Of a stretch of 64,000 nt of DNA, positions 55,899-64,000 are shown piece after piece. The notes below the pieces were generated by a model. That model ran no database searches and had not been told where the DNA came from. It saw only the letters and a list, made by a program, of their open reading frames with translations. The position numbers and the translations under genes are program-made. Positions within the stretch are counted from its first letter, which is position 1, and each line of letters starts with the position of its first letter. Origin of the DNA: Pseudonocardia oceani (GTDB lineage Bacteria > Actinomycetota > Actinomycetes > Mycobacteriales > Pseudonocardiaceae); NCBI RefSeq assembly GCF_019263585.2, contig NZ_JADQDF010000001.1, positions 1,984,001 to 2,048,000 on the forward strand, in the 5' to 3' direction.

Positions 55899-57124
55899 CA
55901 CTCACCCTCCAGGGGGGCGGCGGCGTTCGGGAGCGGCGCGGCCGGGACGGCGGGCGCGGTGGGCAGCGCCAGCCCGGGGACCGGCGGCAGCTGCCCCGCC
56001 TGCAGCGACGTGATCACCTCGGCCGCGGACGGCAGCGGGAGCTGGTCGAGCGGCCCGAGCTGCTCGCACGCCGTGCCGATCGTGATCGGCAGGTCGGCCA
56101 GCGCCTCCGGCGTGCCCCGCTCGAGCAGCTCGCAGATCAGGGCCAGCGGCGGCAGCGTCAGCTCGTTGATGTTGAGTCGCGTGTCGAGCGTGCCGGACGA
56201 GCCGTTGTAGGCGTTGGCCAGGTTGCCCAGCGCCGTCGGCGCGGTGTCGAGGGTCTCGGCGAGCGCGCGCTGCTGGTCGACCAGCACGGCGGTGACGTCG
56301 GTGAGGCGGTCGACGTTCGACGCCACGATCTCGCGGTTGTCGCGGACGAACACCGCGACCTCGCCGAGGGCGATCGAGAGCTCCTGCAGCGCCGCGCCGA
56401 GGTCGCCGCGCTCGTCGGCGAGGAAGGCGGACACGTCCTCGAGGCGCGTGTTGAACTCGCGGACCTCCGCATCGTTGGCGGCGATCACGGAGACGAACCG
56501 CTGCAGCTCGGTGACGGTGCCGAACAGCTCCTCGCGGGAGTCGGCCAGCGTGCCCGACAGCTCGCCGAGGTCGGTGATCGTGTCGTTGAGGGCCTGGCCG
56601 TTGCCGCCCAGGTTGTCGGCGCCGACGTCGAGGACGCGGGAGAGCGAGCCGTCGCGGTTGACGCCGTTCGGACCGAGCGCGTCGGTGAGGTCGACGGCGG
56701 TGCGGGCGAGGTCGTCGACGTCGAGCGGCACCGCGGTGCGCTCGACGGGGATGACGGCGCCGTCGGCGAGCTCCGGCCCGCCGGAGTACGTCGGGGTGAG
56801 CTGGACGTAGCGGCCGGTGACCAGGCTCGGCGAGATGACGACCGCGCGGGCGTCGGCGGGCAGGACCAGGTCGGGGTCGTCGATCGTCATCTCGACGCGG
56901 ACGCGGGTGCCCTCCGGCACCACCCGGTCGATCGTGCCGACGTCGACGCCGAGCACGCGCACCGAGTTGTCCTCGAACACCGCCGTGGCCGAGGTGAAGT
57001 AGGCGACGAGCGTGCGGCCCGGCGGGCGGGCGATGACGACGACCGCCGACGCCAGCAGCACCGCGATGACCGCGACGAGGCCGACGAGCTGGAACTGCCG
57101 CCGGTCGGTGTCGGTGAGCGCCAT
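55898..57124 (-). CDS. mceD: Mce-family protein MceD
   Basis: A 408-residue protein with an N-terminal membrane helix (LVGLVAVIAVLLASAVVVIA), an MCE domain (NSVRVLGVDVGTIDRVVPEG) and a helical region, then a Pro/Ala-rich tail. Coupled to mceC by a one-base overlap. Confidence 0.9.
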   Translation of the reverse strand: MALTDTDRRQFQLVGLVAVIAVLLASAVVVIARPPGRTLVAYFTSATAVFEDNSVRVLGVDVGTIDRVVPEGTRVRVEMTIDDPDLVLPADARAVVISPSLVTGRYVQLTPTYSGGPELADGAVIPVERTAVPLDVDDLARTAVDLTDALGPNGVNRDGSLSRVLDVGADNLGGNGQALNDTITDLGELSGTLADSREELFGTVTELQRFVSVIAANDAEVREFNTRLEDVSAFLADERGDLGAALQELSIALGEVAVFVRDNREIVASNVDRLTDVTAVLVDQQRALAETLDTAPTALGNLANAYNGSSGTLDTRLNINELTLPPLALICELLERGTPEALADLPITIGTACEQLGPLDQLPLPSAAEVITSLQAGQLPPVPGLALPTAPAVPAAPLPNAAAPLEGE

Positions 57125-58089
57125 CAGCAGCCGCCTTCGTTGATCGGGCCCAGCGGCGGGAAGACCAGCCCGCAGATGTAGTTGTCGAACCAGCGGCCGT
57201 TGCCGACCGCGTTGGAGAACAGGCGGGTGAACACGGCCTGGCGCTCGAGCGCGAGCTCGAGGTTGTCGCGGTTGCGCTGCAGGATCTCCGCGACGCCGTC
57301 GAGCGCCTCCAGGGTGGGTGTGAGCTGCTCCTGGTTGTCGGCGACGAGGCCGCGCAGCTGCACCGACAGGGCGCGCGTGCCGTCGAGCAGGGCGCTGATC
57401 GCGTCCTTGCGGCGCTGGATCTCGGCGAGCAGCAGGTTGCCGTCGGACAGCAGGCGCTCGAACTCCGGCGCCCGGTCGGCGAGCACGCCGGAGAGGTTCT
57501 GCGTGCCGGCCAGCAGGCGGCGGATCTCCTCGTCGCGGCTCGCGATGGTCTGCGAGAGGCGGGACAGGCCGTCGAGCGCGCCGCGCACCTCCGGCGCCGT
57601 GCCGGAGAACGTCTCCGACAGCGTGTCGAGGCTGGTGGCGAGCTGGGCGGTGTCGAGCCCGTCGATGGTGCTGGACAGGCCGTTGAACGCCTCGACCACG
57701 TCGAACGGGGACGCGGTGCGGTCGAGCGGGATGACGCCGTCGTCGGGCATGTCGGCGTCGCCCTGCGGGTCGAGCGCGAGGTACTTCGCGCCGAGCAGGG
57801 TCTTGACCTCGATCGAGGCCGAGGTGCGGTCGCCCACCCAGGCGTCCTTCACGTCGAAGGTGACCAGGACGCGGTCGCCGGCGAGCTCGACGGACTCGAC
57901 GCGGCCCGCCTCGACCCCGGCGATCGTGACGAGGTCACCGGACTGGAGCCCGGCGGCCTCGCTGAACTCGGCCCGGTGGACGTCGCCGCGGGTCAGCGCA
58001 GCGGGCAGGGTGAACGCCGCCACGAGGACGCCGACGATCACGAGGATGCCGGTGATCGCGACCGGTACCGGTCCGCGCGTGTCGGGCAT
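57124..58089 (-). CDS. mceC: Mce-family protein MceC
   Basis: A 321-residue protein: membrane helix (VAITGILVIVGVLVAAFTLP), MCE domain (GDLVTIAGVEAGRVESVELA) and helical region ending FDNYICGLVFPPLGPINEGG. Shorter than the other subunits because it lacks the long C-terminal tail. Confidence 0.9.
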   Translation of the reverse strand: MPDTRGPVPVAITGILVIVGVLVAAFTLPAALTRGDVHRAEFSEAAGLQSGDLVTIAGVEAGRVESVELAGDRVLVTFDVKDAWVGDRTSASIEVKTLLGAKYLALDPQGDADMPDDGVIPLDRTASPFDVVEAFNGLSSTIDGLDTAQLATSLDTLSETFSGTAPEVRGALDGLSRLSQTIASRDEEIRRLLAGTQNLSGVLADRAPEFERLLSDGNLLLAEIQRRKDAISALLDGTRALSVQLRGLVADNQEQLTPTLEALDGVAEILQRNRDNLELALERQAVFTRLFSNAVGNGRWFDNYICGLVFPPLGPINEGGC

Positions 58090-59225
58090 CAGTTCCCTCC
58101 CAGGAGCGGCAGCCCGGCCAGGTCGGGCGAGCTGGGCAGGGTCGGGAGCGGTCCGCCCAGTGCCCGCGTGTCGCCCTCCCCCCCGCCGTCGGGGTCGGGT
58201 CCGCAGCGCGGCTGCGTGTTCGTGTAGCCCTCGAGCTCGAAGGCCGGTACGTACGGTGCGAGGCCGACGGAGCCGCCCAGACCGCAGAGGTAGAACTGGA
58301 ACCAGCTGCCGTAGCTGCCGGCGCGGGTGATCGTGTTGAGCTTGCCGGGCCAGTTCACCAGGAAGCTCTCCAGCGCGGGCTCGCTCGCGTTCAGGTTGTC
58401 CGACAGATCGCCGAGCGCGGCGATGTCGTCGCGCAGGGCGGGGCGGCCCTCCTCGACGAAGCCTGCGGTGACCTCCGTCAGCTCCCCGATCGACTCCAGC
58501 GCCTGCCCGATGGGCTCGCGGTCCTCCGATAGCCCGGAGACGAGCTCCTGCAGGGAGACCACCAGTTCCGACAGCTCCTCGTCGCGCTGGTTGACCGTCT
58601 CCAGCACCAGGTTGAGGTTGTCGATGACCTGCCCGATGACCTCGTCGCGGTCGGCGATCTCGTTGGTCAGCGACGCGGTGCTGGCCAGCAGGCTGCGGAT
58701 GGTGCCGCCCTGGCCCTGCAGCACCTCGATGATCTCGAAGGAGAGCTTGTTGACCTGGTCGGCGTCGAGCGCGGCGAACAGCGGCTTGAAGCCGTTGAAC
58801 AGCGTCGTCAGGTTCAGCGGGCCGCGCGTGCGCTCCACCGGGATGACGGCGTCGGGCGCCAGCACCTCGCCGGTCGGGCCCGAGCCCTGCGTCAGGCCGA
58901 GGAAGCGCTGGCCGACGAGGTTCTTGTAGTTGATCGCCGCCGCGACCGACGCCGGGATGCGCTGCGCGCTGTCGACGGAGAAGCGGACCTCGGCGAAGCG
59001 GCGGTCGACGATCGTGACGTCCTCGACCCTGCCGACGACGACGCCGGCGATCCGCACGTCGTCGCCGACGAGCAGGCCGGCGGCGTCCTCGAAGCGCGCG
59101 CTGTAGCTGGTGCGCTCGCCGCCGGAGCCGTTCGCGATGGTCACGCCCAGCACCGTCGTGGCCAGCGCGACGACGAGCGCGAGCGCCAGGAACTTGAGCA
59201 GCGAGGCGAGGGGCAGGTTCCTCAC
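58089..59225 (-). CDS. mceB: Mce-family protein MceB
   Basis: A 378-residue protein: N-terminal helix (LLKFLALALVVALATTVLGV), MCE domain (GDDVRIAGVVVGRVEDVTIV) and a long helical region. Starts with GTG overlapping the mceA stop. Confidence 0.9.
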   Translation of the reverse strand: MRNLPLASLLKFLALALVVALATTVLGVTIANGSGGERTSYSARFEDAAGLLVGDDVRIAGVVVGRVEDVTIVDRRFAEVRFSVDSAQRIPASVAAAINYKNLVGQRFLGLTQGSGPTGEVLAPDAVIPVERTRGPLNLTTLFNGFKPLFAALDADQVNKLSFEIIEVLQGQGGTIRSLLASTASLTNEIADRDEVIGQVIDNLNLVLETVNQRDEELSELVVSLQELVSGLSEDREPIGQALESIGELTEVTAGFVEEGRPALRDDIAALGDLSDNLNASEPALESFLVNWPGKLNTITRAGSYGSWFQFYLCGLGGSVGLAPYVPAFELEGYTNTQPRCGPDPDGGGEGDTRALGGPLPTLPSSPDLAGLPLLGGN

Positions 59226-60649
59226 GTCAGCGTCACCTCCGACCCGCGGTAGAGCGGGCCGACCATCATCGAGCCCCAGCCGGGGACGTCGGCGGGGCTG
59301 CCGCCGTCCTGCGCCGCCACGAGCTCGGCGACGAGCCGCTGCTCGCCGGGCGAGTTCGGCAGACCCATGCCCTGGTAGGCGATGGCCTCGACCGGCAGGT
59401 CCGACAGCACGGGGAGACCCGGGAGCAGCGCTCCCCCGCCGGAGGCCGGTGTCCCGCGGGCGGAGCTCCCGTCCTCGCAGGTGTAGGAGGCGTCGCCGGT
59501 GCCGAACGTGTCGCCGCCCAGCGCGTCGACGTCACCCCGGGGGGAGTCGACGGGTGGGGGCGGGGCCAGCGAGCCGTCGCAGAACGGGCCGTCCGGCGGC
59601 TCCTGCGGGCCCAGCGGCAGGATCGGGTAGCAGCGCGGGCCGCGGTCGTCGAGGTACTCGGGCTCGTCCTGGTTCGGCACGTACTTGCCCTTGTTGTTGA
59701 CGATCTCGACGGTCACGTAGACGCCCGGGCGACCGCGGCCCACGCCGAAGACCTCGTCCAGGCGCGGGACGAGGCCGTTGAGCTGCTCGAAGAAGCAGGG
59801 GAACTCCGGCGAGTAGCGCGCCAGGGACTCCAGCGTCGGCCGCGAGGCGGCCGAGAGCGAGATGATGTTCTCCCCGTTGCGGTCGAGGAAACCGCTCAGG
59901 TCGTCCGACGCCGTGGTGACGCCGCCGATCAGGGCGCGGAGCTGGTCGCGCTGCTCGACGACCGTGCGGCTGGTGGCGGAGAAGTCCTCCAGCGCGTCGA
60001 GCAGGTCGGGCGCCGCGGAGTCGAGGTTGTCGGCGAAGTCGGCGAACTGCGTGATGTCCTCCTGCAGGTCCGGGATGCCCGGGCGGAGGCCGCCGGTGAG
60101 CTCCTGGAGCCGGACGAGGGTGTCGCCGAGGCGCTCGCCGCGCCCGGACAGCGCCTGCGAGAGCGCGCCGAGGGTCGTCGCGAGGTCGTCGGGGTTCACG
60201 GCCTGCAGCAGCGGCAGGAGCCCGTCGAGCGCGGCGTCGATCTCGCGCGCGGTCTCGCTGCGGTCCATCGGGATGACGTCGCCGGCCGCGATCGTCGTGC
60301 CGCCGCCCCCGCTCGCCGGCGCCACCAGCGACACGTACTTCTCGCCGAACAGCGTCTTGGGCAGCAGCCGGGCCGACACGCCCGCGGGGATGAGGTCGAC
60401 CATGTCGGGCCGGATCGTCAGCTCCACGTCGGCGCCGCCGCCGGTGGTGCTGATCGTTTCGACGCTGCCCACGATCAGGCCGCGCATCTTCACGTCGGAG
60501 CGCTCGGTGAGCTGGTTGCCCGCGCGGTCGACCTGCAGGGTCACCGGGACCCCGCTCTCGAACGCGCCGTTGTACTTCGCGATCGCCAGCCCCAGCAGGG
60601 TGACGATGACCAGGACGAACGCGAGTCCCTGGATCCGACGCCTGATCAT
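59222..60649 (-). CDS. mceA: Mce-family protein MceA
   Basis: A 475-residue protein: N-terminal helix (GLAFVLVIVTLLGLAIAKYN), MCE domain (DVKMRGLIVGSVETISTTGG), helical region, and a long C-terminal domain with Cys-containing loops. It is the first Mce subunit, just after the two YrbE permeases. Confidence 0.9.
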   Translation of the reverse strand: MIRRRIQGLAFVLVIVTLLGLAIAKYNGAFESGVPVTLQVDRAGNQLTERSDVKMRGLIVGSVETISTTGGGADVELTIRPDMVDLIPAGVSARLLPKTLFGEKYVSLVAPASGGGGTTIAAGDVIPMDRSETAREIDAALDGLLPLLQAVNPDDLATTLGALSQALSGRGERLGDTLVRLQELTGGLRPGIPDLQEDITQFADFADNLDSAAPDLLDALEDFSATSRTVVEQRDQLRALIGGVTTASDDLSGFLDRNGENIISLSAASRPTLESLARYSPEFPCFFEQLNGLVPRLDEVFGVGRGRPGVYVTVEIVNNKGKYVPNQDEPEYLDDRGPRCYPILPLGPQEPPDGPFCDGSLAPPPPVDSPRGDVDALGGDTFGTGDASYTCEDGSSARGTPASGGGALLPGLPVLSDLPVEAIAYQGMGLPNSPGEQRLVAELVAAQDGGSPADVPGWGSMMVGPLYRGSEVTLT

Positions 60650-61485
60650 CCGGCCACCCGCACCGAGGTCTCCGTCCCGTAGATCACGAGGGTGAGGAAG
60701 AAGTCGAGGATCGCCGTGCTGACGATCGACAGCCGGACCGAGCGGCCCACCGCGATGCCGACGCCCGCGGGCCCGCCCTTGGCGTGGTAGCCGTAGTGGC
60801 AGTGGATCAGGATGATCACGATCGCGAAGACGATGACCTTGAGGTAGGAGTACAGGACGTCGCTGACCGGCAGGAACAGGTCGAAGTAGTGGTCGTACGT
60901 GCCGCCGGGTAGTCCGTTGATGAGCGTGACGTTCAGGCGCGAGGAGATGAAGCTCGCCAGCAGGCCGACCGTGTAGATCGGGATGATCGCGATCGTCCCG
61001 GCGATCACGCGGGTGGTCACCAGGAACGGCACGCTGGGCACCGCCATGACCTCCAGCGCGTCGACCTCCTCGGAGATCCGCATGGCGCCCAGCTGCGCGG
61101 TGAAGCCCGCGCCGAGCGTGGCGGTCAGGGCCGCGGCGGCCACCAGCGGCGCGATGTCGCGGGTGTTGAAGTAGGCCGTGATGAAGCCGGTGAGGGCCTC
61201 GACGCCGAGCGAGTCGAGCGCGCGGAAGCCCTGCAGGCCGACGAGTGAGCCGACGAACAGCGACAGCGACAGCATGACGCCGGCCGTGCCGAGGATGACG
61301 ATGAGCGCGCCGGAGCCGAAGCTCACCTCGGCGAGCAGCCGGGCGATCTCGGGGCGGTAGCGGCGCAGCGTGCGCGGGATCCAGGCGATCGCCCGCCCGT
61401 AGAGCGAGAGCTGGTCGCCGAGCTCGTCGAGCTGGCCGAGCGGGCCGCGCACGAGGCCGCGGGCCCGGGAGCCGATCGTCGCCAT
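60646..61485 (-). CDS. YrbE-type Mce permease subunit B (MlaE family)
   Basis: A 279-residue MlaE-family permease with about five membrane helices, the second of the two permeases of the Mce transporter. GAGFTAQLGAMRISEEVDAL is the coupling motif that docks the ATPase. Separated by two bases from the first permease and overlapping mceA by four. Confidence 0.93.
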   Translation of the reverse strand: MATIGSRARGLVRGPLGQLDELGDQLSLYGRAIAWIPRTLRRYRPEIARLLAEVSFGSGALIVILGTAGVMLSLSLFVGSLVGLQGFRALDSLGVEALTGFITAYFNTRDIAPLVAAAALTATLGAGFTAQLGAMRISEEVDALEVMAVPSVPFLVTTRVIAGTIAIIPIYTVGLLASFISSRLNVTLINGLPGGTYDHYFDLFLPVSDVLYSYLKVIVFAIVIILIHCHYGYHAKGGPAGVGIAVGRSVRLSIVSTAILDFFLTLVIYGTETSVRVAG

Positions 61486-61486
61486 C

Positions 61487-62260
61487 TCAGGAGCCCTTCG
61501 GCGGGACGAGGTCCAGGTACAGCGTGGTCAGCACCAGGTTGAGGAAGAACACGAGGACGAAGGAGATGACGACGGACTGGTTGACCGCGTCGCCGACGCC
61601 CTTCGGCCCGGGGGGCGGGTTGAGGCCGCGGTAGGCGGCGACGACCCCGGCCGTGAAGCCGAACAGCACGGCCTTCAGCTCGCTGACCAGGATGTCGCTG
61701 ACCTGGGCGATCGAGGAGAACGCGGCGATGTACGCACCCGGCGTGCCGCCCTGCACGATGACGTTGAAGAAGTAGCCGCCCGCGACGCCGACGACGGTGG
61801 CCAGGCCGTTGAGCACCAGCGCGGTGGTGGCCATCGCCAGCACCCGCGGCACGACGAGCCGCTGGATCGGCGAGATGCCCAGCACCTCCATCGCGGCGAT
61901 CTCCTCGCGGATGGTGCGGGCGCCGAGGTCGGCGCACACCGCGCTGCCGCCCGCGCCGGAGATCAGCAGCGCGGTGACGATCGGCGCGGCCTGCTGCACG
62001 ATCGCCAGGACGCTGCCGGCACCGGTCTGGCTCTGCGCGCCGAACTGGCGGGTGAGCTCGCCGAGCAGCAGCGCGATCGTGGCGCCGAACGGGATCGTGA
62101 ACAGCGCCGTGGGCAGCGCGGAGACCTTGGTGACGAACCAGGTCTGCTCGATGTACTCACGCAGCTGGAACGGCGGCTTGAACGCGCTGACGACGACGTC
62201 GGCGCCGAGGGAGAACAGGCGCCCGACCGGGGTCAGCGCCCGGGTGAGCGGAGCGGTCAC
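61487..62260 (-). CDS. YrbE-type Mce permease subunit A (MlaE family)
   Basis: A 257-residue MlaE-family permease with about five membrane helices and the coupling motif GSAVCADLGARTIREEIAAM. Its start overlaps the end of the ATPase gene (ATPase stop at 62257-62259), so all genes from the ATPase on are coupled. Confidence 0.93.
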   Translation of the reverse strand: MTAPLTRALTPVGRLFSLGADVVVSAFKPPFQLREYIEQTWFVTKVSALPTALFTIPFGATIALLLGELTRQFGAQSQTGAGSVLAIVQQAAPIVTALLISGAGGSAVCADLGARTIREEIAAMEVLGISPIQRLVVPRVLAMATTALVLNGLATVVGVAGGYFFNVIVQGGTPGAYIAAFSSIAQVSDILVSELKAVLFGFTAGVVAAYRGLNPPPGPKGVGDAVNQSVVISFVLVFFLNLVLTTLYLDLVPPKGS

Positions 62261-63422
62261 GGCCGCATCCCGCGGTGCCGGCCGGGGCCCGGCGGCGGGG
62301 ACTGCGGGCCGGGGCCGTTGCCGGGGCCGGCGAACCAGGCGGGCGGACCGTCGCCGGGGCGGATGACGTCGGTGTCGTCGGGCCCCGCGGGGCCGGCCGG
62401 GCCGCCGAGCAGGCCCTGCTTGCGCATCGGCAGCGGACCGCCGGCCATCGCGGGCACCGGGTCGTTCGCGTAGCTGCGGCGGATCTCCTCCTGCGCGGCG
62501 GCGGGCAGCGTGTGCAGCATCTGCATGACGCGCTCGCGGCGGCGGCCGACGGCCTTGCGCTCGGGCATACCCGGGCTCACCTCGAGCTGCGGCTTCATCT
62601 CCGGCAGCCCGGCGAGCTCGCCCGCCTCGGCCATCTCGCGCTGCGCCTGGGCGGTGTCCTTCTCCTCCGACATCCCGATCGGGCCCTGCCGGCGGCCGTT
62701 GAGGAACTGGCTGACGACCGGCTCCTCGCTGGTCAGCAGCACCTCCCGCGGCCCGAACATCGACAGGTGCTTGCGGTAGAGCATCCCGATGTTGTCCGGG
62801 ACGGTCTGCGCGGTGTTGATGTCGTGGGTGACGATGAGGAACGTGGCGTCGGTCTGCGCGTTCAGGTCGATGATCAGCTGGTTGAGGTAGGCGGTGCGCA
62901 CGGGGTCGAGGCCGGAGTCCGGCTCGTCGAACAGGATGATCTCGGGGTCGAGCACCAGCGCGCGGGCCAGCCCGGCGCGCTTGCGCATCCCGCCGGAGAT
63001 CTCGCCCGGCAGCTTCCGCTCGTCGCCGGTGAGCCCGACGAGGTCCATCTTCTCCGCGACGATGTCCTTGATCTGCGCCTCGGACTTCTTCGTGTGCTCG
63101 CGCAGCGGGAAGGCGATGTTGTCGAACAGGTTCATCGACCCGAACAGCGCACCGTCCTGGAACAGCACCCCGAACAGCTTGCGGATCTCGTAGAGCTTCG
63201 ACTCCGAGCAGCGCACGAGGTCGACGCCGTTGATGACGATCGAGCCCTTCTCCGGCTTGAGCAGCCCGATCAGGGTCTTGAGGAACACCGACTTGCCCGT
63301 GCCGACGGGCCCAGCAGCACCGACACCTCGCCCGGCGGCAGCGTCAGGGTGACGTCCGACCAGATGTTCGCGCGGCCGAACGACTTCGAGAGCCCTTCGA
63401 CCTTCACCTCGACACCGGCCAC
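62257..63422 (-). pseudogene. mkl: Mce transporter ATPase (MlaF/Mkl family) with a one-base deletion in Walker A
   Basis: Read across one frameshift this is a 388-residue ABC ATPase. It starts with GTG at 63420-63422 after GAGGAGG and runs GVEVKVEGLSKSFGR through LLGPS. Then TCGGCACG replaces the expected TCGGGCACG, so one G is missing near 63302 exactly in GPSGTGKS. The downstream frame is intact, with the Q-loop FQDGALFG, signature GEISGGMRKRAGLARAL, Walker B ILFDEPDSGLDP and the H-loop TH. The C-terminal 110 residues form a Pro/Gly-rich tail. Without this ATPase the mce system lacks its motor, unless the deletion is a sequencing error or another copy serves. Mycobacterial Mkl is encoded beside rplJ-rplL as well. 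Confidence 0.85.
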
Positions 63423-63652
63423 GGCGCCGCCTCCTCAGTGGTTCCGGGCTGATCGCGGCCGCCGAGCGGGGAGCGGGCGGCCGACTGCCCACAACACCCC
63501 AACGACGGATCGTGAGGTGGGTTACTGACCAGTTGCTGGGAAGACGACAAGTTGGTCCGTTCGCAGGCGGACGTCTCACCCAGCAGGTGTAACCGACGGT
63601 ACCCGCAGGCCAGCGGCTCGCCGTGCGTCACCACCCACGGTGCAGACGTGCT

Positions 63653-63931
63653 CTACCGAGAGTGCGCGCGCACGACCGACTCGACGTCGTCCAAGAGGCC
63701 CGCGAGGACCTCGGGGACGGGTGGCGCGCACGTCTGCTGGAACCCGACGAGCACCGACAGGCCGAGCACCGCGAGCCGCTCGACGACGACCGGGTCGTCC
63801 ACGATCCCGGAGACGACCCACCGCACCGAGGCGCGGCGCTCGTCGTCGACGCGGCGCTGGGCCCGCCCGACGTCGGGGTCGAGCGCCGCCCAGACCCGGA
63901 TCGCGGCCTCCGCGGCGTGCGGGACCGTCAC
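63653..63931 (-). CDS. C-terminal part of a TetR-like regulator (5' end uncertain)
   Basis: About 90 residues (PHAAEAAIRVWAALDPDVGR, ERRASVRWVVSGI, ERLAVLGLSVLVGFQQTCAP) look like the ligand-binding end of a TetR-family regulator. No DNA-binding helix-turn-helix is present: the frame stays open upstream to the window edge as low-complexity sequence, while another frame (LQQQRLLLGVAV) looks more protein-like there. The gene therefore either continues past the window or is frameshifted. Its place ahead of the mce operon makes it a candidate regulator, as Rv0653c is near Mkl in mycobacteria. Confidence 0.45.
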   Translation of the reverse strand: MTVPHAAEAAIRVWAALDPDVGRAQRRVDDERRASVRWVVSGIVDDPVVVERLAVLGLSVLVGFQQTCAPPVPEVLAGLLDDVESVVRAHSR

Positions 63932-64000
63932 CGCCAGAGGCGGCGCACTCCACGCTCGCGCTGCACCGCCACCCCGAGCAGAAGGCGCTGCTGCTGGAGG

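Overview
The window is very GC-rich DNA from an actinobacterium, most likely Pseudonocardia or a close relative in the Pseudonocardiaceae. The basis is the ESX-4 genes beside truA-rplQ-rpoA, a complete mce operon, a split pntA1/pntA2 transhydrogenase, a zinc-type S14, and frequent GTG starts with GTGA or ATGA overlaps. The taxon is inferred from gene content, not from a database search. Almost everything is transcribed from the minus strand.

Layout, left to right. (1) 1-3491: edge of an ESX-4 type VII secretion locus (eccD4, mycP4, and eccB4 in the convergent direction). (2) 3559-5674: a small coupled operon for a nucleobase permease, a cytosine-deaminase-type enzyme and a 2-oxoglutarate/Fe oxygenase. 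The permease and oxygenase genes are broken by frameshifts, a deletion and tandem duplications; the deaminase is intact. (3) 5751-10556: truA, rplQ, rpoA, rpsD, rpsK, rpsM, rpmJ, infA. (4) 10806-18253: an MFS exporter, a methyltransferase coupled to a rifampin-phosphotransferase-like PEP-utilising enzyme, and pntA1-pntA2-pntB. (5) 18343-31061: map, adk, secY and the spc and S10 ribosomal protein operons. (6) 31387-35670: tuf, fusA, rpsG, rpsL. (7) 36174-39492: accessory genes, namely an esterase/Baeyer-Villiger monooxygenase fusion and a DUF559-type nuclease-like gene with a matching hairpin at each end. (8) 39755-47240: rpoC and rpoB. (9) 47808-50443: a plus-strand cyclase/acyl-CoA ligase operon. 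(10) 50525-51594: rplL and rplJ with a candidate L10 leader. (11) 51882-63422: a full mce lipid-importer operon (ATPase, two YrbE permeases, MceA-F, two Mce-associated proteins). The ATPase gene has a one-base deletion in its Walker A codons. The right edge holds a partial TetR-like reading frame.

The backbone is the translation and transcription core of the chromosome, with accessory insertions between its operons. The most notable features are: (a) ribosomal proteins L17 and L4 each carry a nearly identical C-terminal domain after an Ala-rich linker, so one module has been added twice to the ribosome; (b) a DUF559-like gene bracketed by two palindromes that share arm sequence and a 9-nt loop, which resembles the layout of REP-associated genes; (c) an esterase-BVMO fusion; (d) a coupled cyclase/CoA ligase pair with a candidate operator; and (e) a cluster of frameshifts and tandem duplications that are either gene decay or, for some single-base cases, sequencing error. 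No tRNA, rRNA, CRISPR array, insertion sequence or prophage was seen.
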